Assembly (NCBI GenBank): GCA_902629125.1
Contig: CACOPQ010000001.1
Location: 161,503-225,502, forward strand
Origin: an uncultured Alphaproteobacteria bacterium
GTDB taxonomy: Bacteria; Pseudomonadota; Alphaproteobacteria; Thalassobaculales; Thalassobaculaceae
Direction of reading: 5' to 3'
DNA: 64,000 nucleotides
The position numbers and the translations under genes are program-made. This document shows, piece after piece, positions 27,702 to 36,397 of the stretch; within the stretch, counting starts at the first letter, position 1, and each line of letters starts with the position of its first letter. Under the pieces are notes generated by a model. The model had not been told where the DNA came from, did not search any database, and saw only the letters and a list, made by a program, of their open reading frames with translations.

Positions 27702-28727
27702 TCATATCGAGTAGACTTCGGCAGCAGTGTCATGAAACAAGGCTGCTTTTTCTTCTTTTGAAGCATTCTTTGTAATTAACTTAAACATATTCCAAAGAAT
27801 TTTATAACTACAGCTTAACTTATCCACAGGAAAATTTGATTCAAACATACACCGGTTTGAACCGAACGCGTCAATGGTATTATGATAGAAATGCTCAGTA
27901 GCATCGGCTAGCTCTTGGCTACTGGGGGGCATTTTTCTTTCATGCCACGCAAAGCCATTTACATCCATGTTCACACCTCCTAGCTTAGCATAGACGTTTT
28001 CACACTTTGCCAACTCAACAATATCTTTATTCCATTTTTGAAAAATTTCATCCTGTTTTCCCTTGTATGGGCCAATTCCAAGGGGACCGCCGAAATGGTC
28101 TAGGATTATTTTTGTGTCTGGAAATGCTCTCGCGAGATCTGTCACTTCTGCGATTTGAGTATGATAACACCAAGCTTCGAAAGTTAACCCCCTGCGGCTC
28201 AACTCCCCAAAACCTCGACGAAAGTCATCTTGCAACAATAAATTAGGCGGAGGATTTGTGCGGTGATTGCGAATTTCATTTGAAGAATCCCATGCGACCG
28301 CCCGCCTAATTCCCCGGAATCTTCCACAGCCTGCAGCTAGATGCATATCTAACACCTCGCCAGCTAACGCACCTATCGTCAAATCCACTGTACCTACGAT
28401 AGCCGCAGCGACCTTAGTAGCACCATAAATGCCAGACTCGCACATTGCAGCAATGCCATTAACAAATTCTGTTTCGCCAACAGCACGAAGGTGCTCATCT
28501 CCCCCGACTTTAAACATTGCGCCGCATTCAATAAATACAGTTGCCACAATATTATGGCCGCAATTGATATCTTCCAATATTTCGTCCAAAAGATAACGTG
28601 GTTGCACAAGATGATTGCTATTCTTATCCCAAAGGTGGTGATGAGGATCGATAATGGGCAACTCCGGTTCTAAAATAGCTTCATCATGTTGTTGAAGCCA
28701 TTTGTGATTCCTCGACTGCGCAATCAT
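27702..28727 (-). CDS. Amidohydrolase family 2 metal-dependent hydrolase
   Basis: Predicted TIM-barrel hydrolase or lactonase (COG3618-like) of 341 residues. The metal-binding PHHHLWD motif lies near residue 27, VATVFIECGAMF near 60, a second metal/active-site segment ILDHFGGPLG in the middle, and MFESNFPVDK near the C-terminus with the conserved Asp. These fit the amidohydrolase_2 family, which includes 2-pyrone-4,6-dicarboxylate and fuconate lactonases and decarboxylases; the actual substrate cannot be named. The ATG at 28727 is chosen because AGGA lies 6 bases before it. It lies downstream of a region shared with the divergent VOC gene, inside the accessory-looking 26-35 kb block. Confidence 0.83.
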   Translation of the reverse strand: MIAQSRNHKWLQQHDEAILEPELPIIDPHHHLWDKNSNHLVQPRYLLDEILEDINCGHNIVATVFIECGAMFKVGGDEHLRAVGETEFVNGIAAMCESGIYGATKVAAAIVGTVDLTIGALAGEVLDMHLAAGCGRFRGIRRAVAWDSSNEIRNHRTNPPPNLLLQDDFRRGFGELSRRGLTFEAWCYHTQIAEVTDLARAFPDTKIILDHFGGPLGIGPYKGKQDEIFQKWNKDIVELAKCENVYAKLGGVNMDVNGFAWHERKMPPSSQELADATEHFYHNTIDAFGSNRCMFESNFPVDKLSCSYKILWNMFKLITKNASKEEKAALFHDTAAEVYSI

Positions 28728-28986
28728 TCCTCGTCCTTTCCACATTCACGTAAATCTATCGGCTAAGCCCATAATACGCCCACTTTAGCGCTTTAAGAGG
28801 GAGAAAGTATCCTCAGAAGATATCTAGTTTGACTATAGATCATCGAGGGTAATGTTAGCATCTTAACCGTTAATAGAAGAAATTATTTCATTTCTGTTTG
28901 ATCAATTTAATATTTGTGCTCAATAATCGACCAATTCATGCTCAAGATTTTTTGACACCATTTACATAGAGAAGCGGAGTGGTTTT

Positions 28987-29859
28987 ATGTCACGTTCATA
29001 TAATCGGTCTAGTGAATCATTAGGCAACATTCTTCATATGGAACACGTAAATCTTATGATTCCTGATCAAGCGCCCGCAATCCTTTTTTATGTTACTGGG
29101 CTTGGTTTTACCCGCGACCCCTTCCTAATGACAGGTCTTGACAATATGTGGATTAATATTGGCCGGAGCCAAATCCATCTGCCAAGGCGTGATCCGTCCC
29201 CTCAAATTTTACGAGGGCGTATCGGACTTGTGTCACCGAACCTGAAAGCGACATTTCAAAGCTTGAAAACGGTAGAAGAACCTCTGTCGAAAACAAAATT
29301 TTCTTTTTCACGTAAGAAGGAGTTTATTGACGTTAGCTGTCCATGGGGGAATCAAATTCGCGTGCATGCACCAGATGAGAAATTTGGAAATGTTGAAATA
29401 GGTCTACCCTATGTTGAGCTCTTCGTTCCGAAAAACAGCGCAGGGAAAATAGTTAATTTCTATCAAGAGATATTGGGAGCCAAGGCATCCATTGGGAAAC
29501 GTCGTGGTAAAACTTGCGCTGAGGTAACGACAGGAACATCCCAGCATGTTTACTTTATTGAAACGAATGAAAAACAACCAAAATATGACGGCCATCATAT
29601 CGCTATTTATATCGCTGACTTCGCAGCACCTTACCAAAAATTATTGGAACGGGGCTTGATTTCACGAGAGTCAGATCAACACGAGTGGCGATTTATAGAT
29701 ATTGTCGATCTAGACAACAATAAACCTATTTTCAAAATAGAGCATGAAGTGAGGAGCGCTACTCACCCACTGTTTGGTCGGCCTCTTGTTAATAGAAATC
29801 CGCATCAAAGCAATCGCTTATACAAAAGGGGCCAAGATAATTTCCAGGGGCAAATATGA
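28987..29859 (+). CDS. VOC-superfamily (glyoxalase/dioxygenase-like) protein
   Basis: A 290-residue protein with two paired vicinal-oxygen-chelate modules. The first begins HMEHVNLMIPDQAPAILFYVTGLGF; the second begins around residue 138 with GLPYVELFVPKNSAGKIVNFYQEILGA and contains HHIAIYIADFAAPY. His/Glu residues at the expected places (HVNL, HLPRR, HHIAIY, KIEHE) could form a metal site, but extradiol dioxygenase, glyoxalase or other VOC activities cannot be told apart. GGAG stands 7 bases before the ATG. It is divergent from the amidohydrolase and convergent with the PanE-like gene, ending 27 bases from it. Confidence 0.75.
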   Translation: MSRSYNRSSESLGNILHMEHVNLMIPDQAPAILFYVTGLGFTRDPFLMTGLDNMWINIGRSQIHLPRRDPSPQILRGRIGLVSPNLKATFQSLKTVEEPLSKTKFSFSRKKEFIDVSCPWGNQIRVHAPDEKFGNVEIGLPYVELFVPKNSAGKIVNFYQEILGAKASIGKRRGKTCAEVTTGTSQHVYFIETNEKQPKYDGHHIAIYIADFAAPYQKLLERGLISRESDQHEWRFIDIVDLDNNKPIFKIEHEVRSATHPLFGRPLVNRNPHQSNRLYKRGQDNFQGQI

Positions 29860-29886
29860 GTTCTTTGCTCGGCGTCTATCTTGAAA

Positions 29887-30804
29887 CTAAAAATTGGCCT
29901 CCTTACCCCGGATCAAATTGGACACCAGCTCGTTTATGGGAGCCGACATCCCGATTTTTTTTGCTTCAACAGGAACAGCACCATTTATACCGTCAATTTC
30001 AGATGGTCTTTTGGCCATATGATCGAGGAGCATTGAAGGCCTCGCATCTGGCATATTTGCACCAAATTCTCTCACATATGTTTCGACATCATCGAATCCT
30101 AAAGCAATTTTCTTTGCTCTCGCTACAGCATCGGCTTCCTTAGCGCAATTCAATGCTACGGACCAAGCTTCCGAACTAGCTTGAACCTCCCCTATAGTGG
30201 CATTCATAAGCGCACAAGGACCACTATACGTTACATTACAAATGAATTTCTCCCATATCATTTGATGTATATCAGGGTAACCTTTCGCAGTGAAGCCAGC
30301 TTTCTCCCAAGTTTCAACAACTGTGGTAAGGCGCTCACTCATCCCACCATTCATTTCACCTAGTCTTACCAACTGCATGCCATTATGATGGGCATGCCCT
30401 GGCTGTTTAATTGACGCTCCAAAACCACCGACGACGCCAATCATAACCTGACTAGTATCAATCGCCTCTGCTATTCTGTCGGCAGCTCCCAAGCCATTCT
30501 GAATTGTTAAGATAACACTATTTGGACCTGAAATAGATTTTGCAGTTTGAGCCGCCGTTGCTACGCCACTTGCTTTGGTAGCCACAATAATTAAATCACA
30601 CTGGCCTGCGTCAATAGCATTGGCGCTGGCATTTATTTTTACCGTACGGTCGCCACTTGCACCCTCAACACGAAGCCCCTTTTTATTTATCGCATCAATG
30701 TGCTCTTGCCATGTATCGATTGCCCAAACCTCGTTGCCAGCATCCGCCAGAAGCGCTGCATATACTGAACCCATTGCTCCACAGCCAATAATCGCAATTT
30801 TCAT
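29887..30804 (-). CDS. 2-dehydropantoate 2-reductase-like protein (ApbA/PanE family)
   Basis: NADP-dependent ketoacid reductase family; the classic member makes pantoate for coenzyme A. The 305 residues contain the Rossmann motif IGCGAMGSVYAALLADAG at 6-23, the VATKASG segment with the conserved Lys, QNGLG, a C-terminal helical domain with WEKFICNVTYSGPCAL, and the late RPSMLLDHMAKRPSEIDGINGAV motif with the catalytic Lys/Glu/Asn set. This matches ApbA/PanE well. Many genomes encode several paralogues of unknown substrate, and the accessory neighbourhood suggests this may be one, so panE is not assigned. GAGG precedes the ATG. Confidence 0.85.
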   Translation of the reverse strand: MKIAIIGCGAMGSVYAALLADAGNEVWAIDTWQEHIDAINKKGLRVEGASGDRTVKINASANAIDAGQCDLIIVATKASGVATAAQTAKSISGPNSVILTIQNGLGAADRIAEAIDTSQVMIGVVGGFGASIKQPGHAHHNGMQLVRLGEMNGGMSERLTTVVETWEKAGFTAKGYPDIHQMIWEKFICNVTYSGPCALMNATIGEVQASSEAWSVALNCAKEADAVARAKKIALGFDDVETYVREFGANMPDARPSMLLDHMAKRPSEIDGINGAVPVEAKKIGMSAPINELVSNLIRGKEANF

Positions 30805-30997
30805 TATTTACCTCACCGTTAGCTTTTTGCTTAAATCAAACCGATCTTACTATATTCTAAGTTCCTAAGATTAAGAAAGGAATGCTTTTAAATATTTCAC
30901 AAAACTATGTTTCTCTAACGACATTGAAACTAATAGACTTTCTTAATAATCAAACTCAAGTTTGATACAGATCAACTCTAGGCAGTCAGGAGATATA

Positions 30998-31840
30998 ATG
31001 AAAAAAAATGAGACGATTGCGGATTTAATCAAAAACCGCTTTGGAGTTGCTACCAGTGCCGGTGAGGATATGGAGGGGTTCGACGAATTAGCGAATATAC
31101 TTAACCACCGCTCACATCGTCGCTATCAAGATAAACCTGTACCCGATGAACTTTTGGAGGTTCTACTTGGCGCTGCTTTTTCTGCTCCCGCTAAATCTGA
31201 TTTACAACAGTCCTCTGTGGTTGTGATACGAGACCAGGATAAGCAAGAAGCTATTGCTAATATGATCCCTTCAATGCCCTGGCTGAGGACATGTCCTGTT
31301 CTAATGGTTTTTCTGGGTGACAGCAGACGTATCCGCCGTATTTGCCAGATGCGAAATAAGCCTTTTGCAAATGATCACCTCGACGCCTTTCTAAATGCCG
31401 CAGTGGATGCAGGACTTGTATTAATGAATTTTATACGTGCTGCCGAAGCTGTAGGATTAGGCTGTTGTCCAATAAGCGTTATTAGGAATCATATTGACGA
31501 GGTGGCTGAGCTGTTAGAGCTACCCGATTTTGTCTTTCCACTAGCAGGTATGACTGCAGGGTATCCAAGTGATGATGGATATCTTAGTTTGCGGCTGCCA
31601 CCGGCAGTGAATGTTCATGTAAATTCATATAATGATTCTCAGCTTGAACAAGAGATCGATTCCTACGATAAAATGAGGGACTCCATATTTTCAATCCCTC
31701 AAGAAAAGCAACGAAAGGTTAAAGAATTCGGTGTAGCAAACTTTTATGGATGGTCTGAGGACAAAGCTCGACAAGTATCAAGTAAAGAGCGTGATCAGCT
31801 CGCGACTTATCTTATCAAGAAAGGCTTTAATTTAGGATAA
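30998..31840 (+). CDS. Nitroreductase-family flavoprotein
   Basis: FMN-dependent oxidoreductase of about 280 residues. It shows the RSHRRYQDKPVPDELLEVLLGAAFSAPAKSDLQQ flavin-phosphate start, LDAFLNAAVDAGLVLMNFIRAAEAVGLGCCPIS in the middle, and PLAGMTAGYPSDDG near residue 190, all typical of NADPH nitroreductases. The natural substrate of such enzymes is usually unknown and may be a quinone or other electron acceptor. The ATG at 30998 has AGGAG 5 bases upstream; a longer reading from 30962 is not supported. A strong terminator follows the stop and serves both this gene and the opposing dctM. Confidence 0.86.
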   Translation: MKKNETIADLIKNRFGVATSAGEDMEGFDELANILNHRSHRRYQDKPVPDELLEVLLGAAFSAPAKSDLQQSSVVVIRDQDKQEAIANMIPSMPWLRTCPVLMVFLGDSRRIRRICQMRNKPFANDHLDAFLNAAVDAGLVLMNFIRAAEAVGLGCCPISVIRNHIDEVAELLELPDFVFPLAGMTAGYPSDDGYLSLRLPPAVNVHVNSYNDSQLEQEIDSYDKMRDSIFSIPQEKQRKVKEFGVANFYGWSEDKARQVSSKERDQLATYLIKKGFNLG

Positions 31841-31865
31841 AATTCAAGCTGGCTATTATTAAAAA

Positions 31866-31897
31866 AAAGGCCCGCTGTTTTCCGGCAGCGGGCCTTT
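31866..31897. terminator. Bidirectional intrinsic terminator
   Basis: A perfect 12-bp stem (31866-31877 with 31886-31897) and an 8-base loop, bounded by an A run upstream and T-rich sequence downstream on the plus strand. It therefore can stop the nitroreductase transcript and, read in reverse, the dctPQM transcript. This is the strongest terminator seen in the window. Confidence 0.9.
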
Positions 31898-31919
31898 AAA
31901 ATTTTAAAGGTTTGTTTGG

Positions 31920-33218
31920 CTAGTTAGCTACACTTGGCAACCAAAGAACGATCTCTGGATAAGCTAAGAACAATCCAATAGTTATCACATCTGCTATGAA
32001 AAACGGAAAGATCCCTCTAAAAACATCACCCAACGGTATATCCGGCCGAACTGCCGCCACTACATAGCAATTCAACCCTACCGGTGGCGTTATCAGACAA
32101 ACCTCGCACATTTTGACAACGATAATACCGAACCAGATCGGATCGTAGCCGAGAGCAATAACCGCTGGATAAACAACGGGAAGTGTAAGTAGCAACATCC
32201 CGATCGCATCCATAAACATACCAAGAACTGCATAACCAAGAAGTATCAATATCATTATAACAACAGGTGGAAATGGTAGACCGGTAATCCACCCCGCAAA
32301 TTCTTGAGGCAATCCAGCATATCCCAAGAATCTGACAAAGATAAGAACACCCCAAATCAAGGCGAAAATCATCACGGTCAACTTGGCAGTCTCGAGGAGG
32401 GCCTCCTTTAGGCTAGCCCACTTCATTCCTTTAAGAAGAGCGACTACTAGAATTACGAAGGCTCCAACAGCACCGGCCTCTGTTGGCGTAGCCGTGCCCG
32501 AATACATAGAATAAAAGATAACCGCTACCACAACAAAGATCGGAATGGTACCAGGCAAGCTGGCCAACTTCTCTGACATTGGTGGCGATTCTATTGCACG
32601 TCCTAATTCCGGTTTCCAAATACACTGCCCGATTATTAGCGCAGCATAAATTAGTGCTGAGACAACACCTGGAATAAATCCCGCTAATATAAGCGTTCCA
32701 ACCGACTCCTCGACGATGATCGCATAAATCACAAGGATCGCACTAGGTGGGATCAGCGAAGCTAATGTACCACCCGCAGCAACAACACCGGCAGCCAGAC
32801 GTCTATCGTATCCATTTTCTAACATGTGCGGAATAGCAACTCGGCTGAAGACTGCTGCTGTTGCTGTACTTGCTCCAGAAACCGCAGCAAAGCCAGCAGT
32901 AGCAAAAACACTGGCTACGGCAAGACCGCCTGGAACCCATCCAAACCAATTCCTCGCAGCCCTGAATAAGGCATGAGTCAAACCGCCATGGTAAGCAATG
33001 AACCCTATTAGTATGAACATCGGCAAAACGCTAAGCGCGTAATTAATAGACTTCGAGTGAGGCACAGTACCACTTATTCCAGCACCTGCTTTCCATCCAA
33101 TTATAGCCACGCACCCAAAGAGACCAACCAAAGCGGCAACGACGAATACCCTAACCCCCGCAAATACCAAAAGCAGTAAAGCACCCGTCCCAACAAGACC
33201 AATTGCAAATTCACTCAT
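31920..33218 (-). CDS. dctM: TRAP transporter large membrane subunit DctM
   Basis: Translocating subunit of a tripartite ATP-independent periplasmic transporter. The 432-residue protein has about 12 hydrophobic helices and the DctM signatures MFILIGFIAYHGGL, GFAAVSGASTATAAVFSRVAIPHM, AGGTLASLIPPSAILVIYAII and ITPPVGLNCYVV. Its start overlaps the dctQ stop by four bases, showing translational coupling. It ends close to the strong bidirectional terminator at 31866-31897. Substrate is set by DctP and is not deducible from this subunit. Confidence 0.94.
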   Translation of the reverse strand: MSEFAIGLVGTGALLLLVFAGVRVFVVAALVGLFGCVAIIGWKAGAGISGTVPHSKSINYALSVLPMFILIGFIAYHGGLTHALFRAARNWFGWVPGGLAVASVFATAGFAAVSGASTATAAVFSRVAIPHMLENGYDRRLAAGVVAAGGTLASLIPPSAILVIYAIIVEESVGTLILAGFIPGVVSALIYAALIIGQCIWKPELGRAIESPPMSEKLASLPGTIPIFVVVAVIFYSMYSGTATPTEAGAVGAFVILVVALLKGMKWASLKEALLETAKLTVMIFALIWGVLIFVRFLGYAGLPQEFAGWITGLPFPPVVIMILILLGYAVLGMFMDAIGMLLLTLPVVYPAVIALGYDPIWFGIIVVKMCEVCLITPPVGLNCYVVAAVRPDIPLGDVFRGIFPFFIADVITIGLFLAYPEIVLWLPSVAN

Positions 33219-33871
33219 GATTTAGCTCCTCGACCAACAATATCAACTTTTTCCTCTTCGCCGGCCAGTCCCGCATCAATCTCATGCTGAGCTTGCTCAT
33301 CGACAGTCTCTATCATTGGCACTCCAATTGGGTTTGCGTCGGGATATTTCACCAACCTTAAAAATCCACACAATTGAACTAACAAGCGCAGTTCAAGACT
33401 TATAAAAGCTATAACGACTATCAGTTTACCTGGCCAAATTGGCAATTCAATATCAATCGAGCTATCACCGATATCCCATGCCCTAAGGAAGTGTTCCCAA
33501 CCATACCACATCAGGATAGCAATAATTAGCATTGCTACTAATGTGCCTATCACCTCAAGCGTCCATAGTAATCTTCCCGAAAAGCGTCCTATAAAAAATT
33601 CCATTCGGACGTGTCCGCCAAGCTTTTGGGTGTATGCGATACTGAGGAAACAAAAAATAGCCATCGCAAATTCCACCCAATCAACATAGCCGGGGATTGG
33701 AAAATTAAAAAACTTTCGTCCAACAACCTGGACGACCGCTAACAACATCAAGAAAAGTATGAGCAATGCAGACGTAAGATTAAACGCTGTTTCCATTTTG
33801 AAGAGCTTTTCATCAGCCCATGCAAGGAAACGGGTTGCCCCGGAATGCTCTGAATGATCTGTACTTGCCAT
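33215..33871 (-). CDS. dctQ: TRAP transporter small membrane subunit DctQ
   Basis: Four-helix partner of DctM. From the ATG at 33871 it is 218 residues with hydrophobic segments at about 32-52, 70-88, 110-130 and 155-175. It includes the family pattern GYVDWVEFAMAIFCFLSIAYTQKLGGHVRMEF. A longer in-frame reading from 33937 would translate straight through the terminator hairpin at 33905-33933 and is rejected. There is little SD before 33871. The C-terminal tail of about 40 residues is acidic and hydrophilic. It follows dctP after the hairpin. Confidence 0.9.
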   Translation of the reverse strand: MASTDHSEHSGATRFLAWADEKLFKMETAFNLTSALLILFLMLLAVVQVVGRKFFNFPIPGYVDWVEFAMAIFCFLSIAYTQKLGGHVRMEFFIGRFSGRLLWTLEVIGTLVAMLIIAILMWYGWEHFLRAWDIGDSSIDIELPIWPGKLIVVIAFISLELRLLVQLCGFLRLVKYPDANPIGVPMIETVDEQAQHEIDAGLAGEEEKVDIVGRGAKS

Positions 33872-33898
33872 TATTAAAAACCAATCATCAAACCATTT

Positions 33899-33933
33899 AA
33901 AAAAAAGGTCGCCAGAGCTTAGCCCTAGCGACC
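33899..33933 (-). terminator. Intrinsic terminator/attenuator between dctP and dctQ
   Basis: On the transcribed minus strand a 7-bp stem (33933-33927 with 33911-33905) encloses a 15-base loop and is followed by a run of seven T (33905-33899). It lies between the dctP stop at 33957 and the dctQ start at 33871. Partial termination here would give much more DctP binding protein than membrane subunits. Confidence 0.75.
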
Positions 33934-33956
33934 TCATTTAACTTAGATTAAAGAGA

Positions 33957-35006
33957 TCAGCCTCCTTTGGCCGTCTTAAGAACAATATCCAACAATTCTC
34001 GTGCTGGAATTTTGCCTTCATTTTCTTTAACCCAATCGTTCCACAATGGCTCACCGGCAATTTTTCGGAAATTAGCCATTTGATCTTCAGGAATCTTAAC
34101 TGCTGTGAGCTTTGGATTTTTTGCCCACTTTTCTACGTTGATTTTATCTTTCGCGGCATAAGCTGCAGCCTGTGCGGCATAAGAACCATCCTTAACATCT
34201 TCGAGAAGTTTCTTATATTGCGCCGGAAGGGCGTTGTAAGAGTCTACGTTGAAAACGATTGGGCAATTAACTGAACCCAAAGACATATTTGTTGTGTACC
34301 AGTCAGAAATTTCATCCAACTTGTATGCTGCGAACGTGTAGGTGTATGGGAACCCAATTGCGTCGACAGTACCACGCTGCAGCGCTGTGTAAGTTTCAGA
34401 AGCCGGCATCGTTGTTGGAATTGCACCAATAGCCTTTGCTGCGCGTCCCATACCGCCAAGGGCCCTTAGCCGCTTACCTTTAAAATCCGCGACACTAGAT
34501 GGAGGCTTTCCTCTTCCCATATACTCATACTGAGGAAGCATCATAGACATGTAAATTTTAGCATTCCATTTGGCTAGAGCCTTCTGAGAAGAAGGATGGT
34601 TATAGATTGCATCATGCACTTTTCTCTGAACATTTAAGTTAGGAATTGGCAAAAATGGCAAATCCAACACGTTTAGAGGCTGATTTTTACCTGGATGATA
34701 GGCTGCACAAAAAGAGGCCATTTCAAATGCACCAACTGAGATGCCGTCGAGGTTTTCCTTACTTTTAGACAATTGTTGTCCGTAGTAGAGCTTGATATTA
34801 AAGTTACCACCCGTTTTCTCGCTAATTATTTTAGCTGTATATTCAGGTGCTTCTGTAAAAGCTCGTCTTTTGCCCCAAAGAGACATTCTCCACGTTATCT
34901 TTGGACCTTTGACCTCTTGAGCCCCTGCTGGTGTTGGAGCGCTGACTTCTGTTAAGCCTGCGATACCAAACCCCAGTACGCTCAGAGCGATTATGGTTTT
35001 ACGCAT
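33957..35006 (-). CDS. dctP: TRAP transporter periplasmic binding protein DctP
   Basis: Extracytoplasmic solute receptor of 349 residues. A signal peptide covers about 1-29 (hydrophobic core 5-20, AGA-QE cleavage). The mature protein shows the DctP-type WRMSLWGKRRAFTEAPEYTAKIISEKTGGNFNIKLYYGQQLSK and AFEMASFCAAYHPGKNQPLNVLDLPFLP, plus KGKRLRALGGMGRAAKAIGAIPTTMPASETYTALQRGTVDAIG. The conserved arginine in KRLRALGG should clamp a carboxylate, so an organic acid substrate is expected from family knowledge, but its identity is unknown. It is first in the dctPQM operon, with GGAAGG before the ATG and a recognisable promoter upstream. Confidence 0.93.
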   Translation of the reverse strand: MRKTIIALSVLGFGIAGLTEVSAPTPAGAQEVKGPKITWRMSLWGKRRAFTEAPEYTAKIISEKTGGNFNIKLYYGQQLSKSKENLDGISVGAFEMASFCAAYHPGKNQPLNVLDLPFLPIPNLNVQRKVHDAIYNHPSSQKALAKWNAKIYMSMMLPQYEYMGRGKPPSSVADFKGKRLRALGGMGRAAKAIGAIPTTMPASETYTALQRGTVDAIGFPYTYTFAAYKLDEISDWYTTNMSLGSVNCPIVFNVDSYNALPAQYKKLLEDVKDGSYAAQAAAYAAKDKINVEKWAKNPKLTAVKIPEDQMANFRKIAGEPLWNDWVKENEGKIPARELLDIVLKTAKGG

Positions 35007-35040
35007 AAAATTTTCCTTCCCTGTGAAAACTCAATATTGC

Positions 35041-35070
35041 TGATACTGACAATTTATTGTGGCAGTATCA
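35041..35070. promoter_or_regulatory. Operator-like palindrome in dctP leader
   Basis: Eight-base inverted arms TGATACTG and CAGTATCA separated by 14 bases. It lies 35-64 bases upstream of the dctP ATG and begins almost exactly at the start point predicted by the adjacent promoter, where a bound repressor would block initiation. The regulator is unknown and is not encoded beside the operon. An mRNA hairpin is the alternative reading. Confidence 0.5.
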
Positions 35071-35076
35071 AGACCC

Positions 35077-35105
35077 AGCATAGCGGTGCTTCAACGAAGC
35101 TTCAA
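35077..35105 (-). promoter_or_regulatory. Promoter of the dctPQM operon
   Basis: Minus-strand -35 TTGAAG (35105-35100), a 17-base spacer and -10 TATGCT (35082-35077), each matching four of six consensus bases. Predicted start near 35070, leaving a leader of about 64 bases that contains the palindrome. Confidence 0.6.
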
Positions 35106-35291
35106 CTTCTGATCGTAAGAAACCTTAACTAGAACCAAAAATTACCATATGATGATAGCTCATAAGAAAACAACTACTAAATATAGAATAAAAAAATGGC
35201 CTCTCAAAAAAAATCTAAACGAATCGAGTAAAATAAATGGCAGTCTAAATATAAAAATAGTTCCAACCTCTATTTTGAGATAATCTTCGAC

Positions 35292-35864
35292 GTGCAGAGA
35301 ATTTATAAAAAAATTTTAAGCTTAGCGGAACATCAACACGCTAAAAGATTTTTGGCATTGATTGCCTTTATAGAGAGTTCATTTTTTCCGATTCCCCCAG
35401 ATGTGATGATTATTCCTATGGTACTGGCAAAACCATCAAGCTGGTGGCGCATTGCGTTAACCTGCACCCTCTTTTCAGTCATTGGAGGTGTAGCCGCATA
35501 TTTTATCGGATTGCTCCTATTCGAAACAGCAGCCATGCCGCTTATCCGATTTTACGGTTACCAAGGTAAAGTTTCTGAATTCAACGAAATGTATCAACAT
35601 TGGGGGGGATGGGCCGTATTCCTAGCGGGGCTTACGCCATTCCCGTATAAAATCATCACTATTGCAAGTGGTATGGCACAATTAAACCTTGCCTTGTTTG
35701 TCAGTTTGTCAGTTTTATCACGAGGTCTCAGGTTTTTTGCGGTCTCATTCCTTCTTTATTATTTTGGGGATAAAATTAGAACCTTGCTAGAGAAATATTT
35801 TGGATTAGTTACAGGTATAACTGGTTGTTGCCTGATACTGATTTATTTTTGGCTCAAATCTTAA
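35292..35864 (+). CDS. YqaA/DedA-like membrane protein (VTT domain)
   Basis: A 190-residue integral membrane protein with the SNARE-associated/VTT pattern: FIESSFFPIPPDVMIIPMVLAKP near residues 25-48, GGVAAYFIGLLLFE, a central loop with GGWAVFLAGLTPFPYKIITIASGMAQL, then two C-terminal helices. This is the YqaA branch, smaller than DedA. The family is implicated in lipid scrambling/undecaprenyl phosphate recycling in other bacteria, but this branch is not defined. The start is a GTG at 35292 because no ATG precedes the conserved region; no clear SD supports it. dsbB starts 23 bases downstream on the same strand, so co-transcription is likely. Confidence 0.82.
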   Translation: MQRIYKKILSLAEHQHAKRFLALIAFIESSFFPIPPDVMIIPMVLAKPSSWWRIALTCTLFSVIGGVAAYFIGLLLFETAAMPLIRFYGYQGKVSEFNEMYQHWGGWAVFLAGLTPFPYKIITIASGMAQLNLALFVSLSVLSRGLRFFAVSFLLYYFGDKIRTLLEKYFGLVTGITGCCLILIYFWLKS

Positions 35865-35887
35865 AGTAACTGAGAAAGCCTGTTTTT

Positions 35888-36397
35888 ATGCCTAGTGAAG
35901 ACAACGTTATATTTAACCAGACCTGTTTTATCATAATTTTCTTTTCAACTGCTGCGCTCATTGCTGCTTTCGCTTTTGAGTATATAGGCGGCTTGAAACC
36001 TTGTTCTCTGTGTATTTATCAGAGAATGCCGCATGGTTTGGCAATTGCCCTTTGCATGGTGACACTCGTTTTCAAGTTGTCGCCTCGATTCGCAGTGTGG
36101 ATTTTTATTATTTTGGCCTTAACATCTCTAGTAGGTGCCGGCATTGCGTTGTTTCATGTTGGAGTGGAACAGCAATTTTGGTCTGGCACTCAAGGTTGTG
36201 GTGGCAAGATTGAGGCAACAAGCATTGAGGCATTTCGATTAAAACTCCTTCAGCAACCAATTGTTCGTTGTGATGAGATAGTCTGGTCTTTTTTTGGTGT
36301 TTCAATGGCAAGTTTTAATCTTGTTCTGTCGACAGGACTTTCTTTCATCCCAGCATACGCCATATTTAAATGGAGAAACACAAGGGTGCAGCCATGA
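35888..36397 (+). CDS. dsbB: Disulfide bond formation protein DsbB
   Basis: Inner-membrane oxidase that re-oxidises DsbA and passes electrons to ubiquinone. The 169-residue protein has four membrane helices, the first periplasmic redox pair C39-S-L-C42 in GGLKPCSLCIYQR, and the second pair C104 and C128 in the QGCGGK...VRCDE loop. It overlaps coq7 by four bases (ATGA). Coq7 makes ubiquinone, the electron acceptor of DsbB, so the pairing is functionally coherent. The DsbA-like partner lies at 22.7 kb. Confidence 0.92.
   Translation: MPSEDNVIFNQTCFIIIFFSTAALIAAFAFEYIGGLKPCSLCIYQRMPHGLAIALCMVTLVFKLSPRFAVWIFIILALTSLVGAGIALFHVGVEQQFWSGTQGCGGKIEATSIEAFRLKLLQQPIVRCDEIVWSFFGVSMASFNLVLSTGLSFIPAYAIFKWRNTRVQP

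Noticed and set aside
33872..33937. dctQ starting at 33937
   Set aside because: The extension is a translation of the terminator hairpin; family alignment supports 33871.
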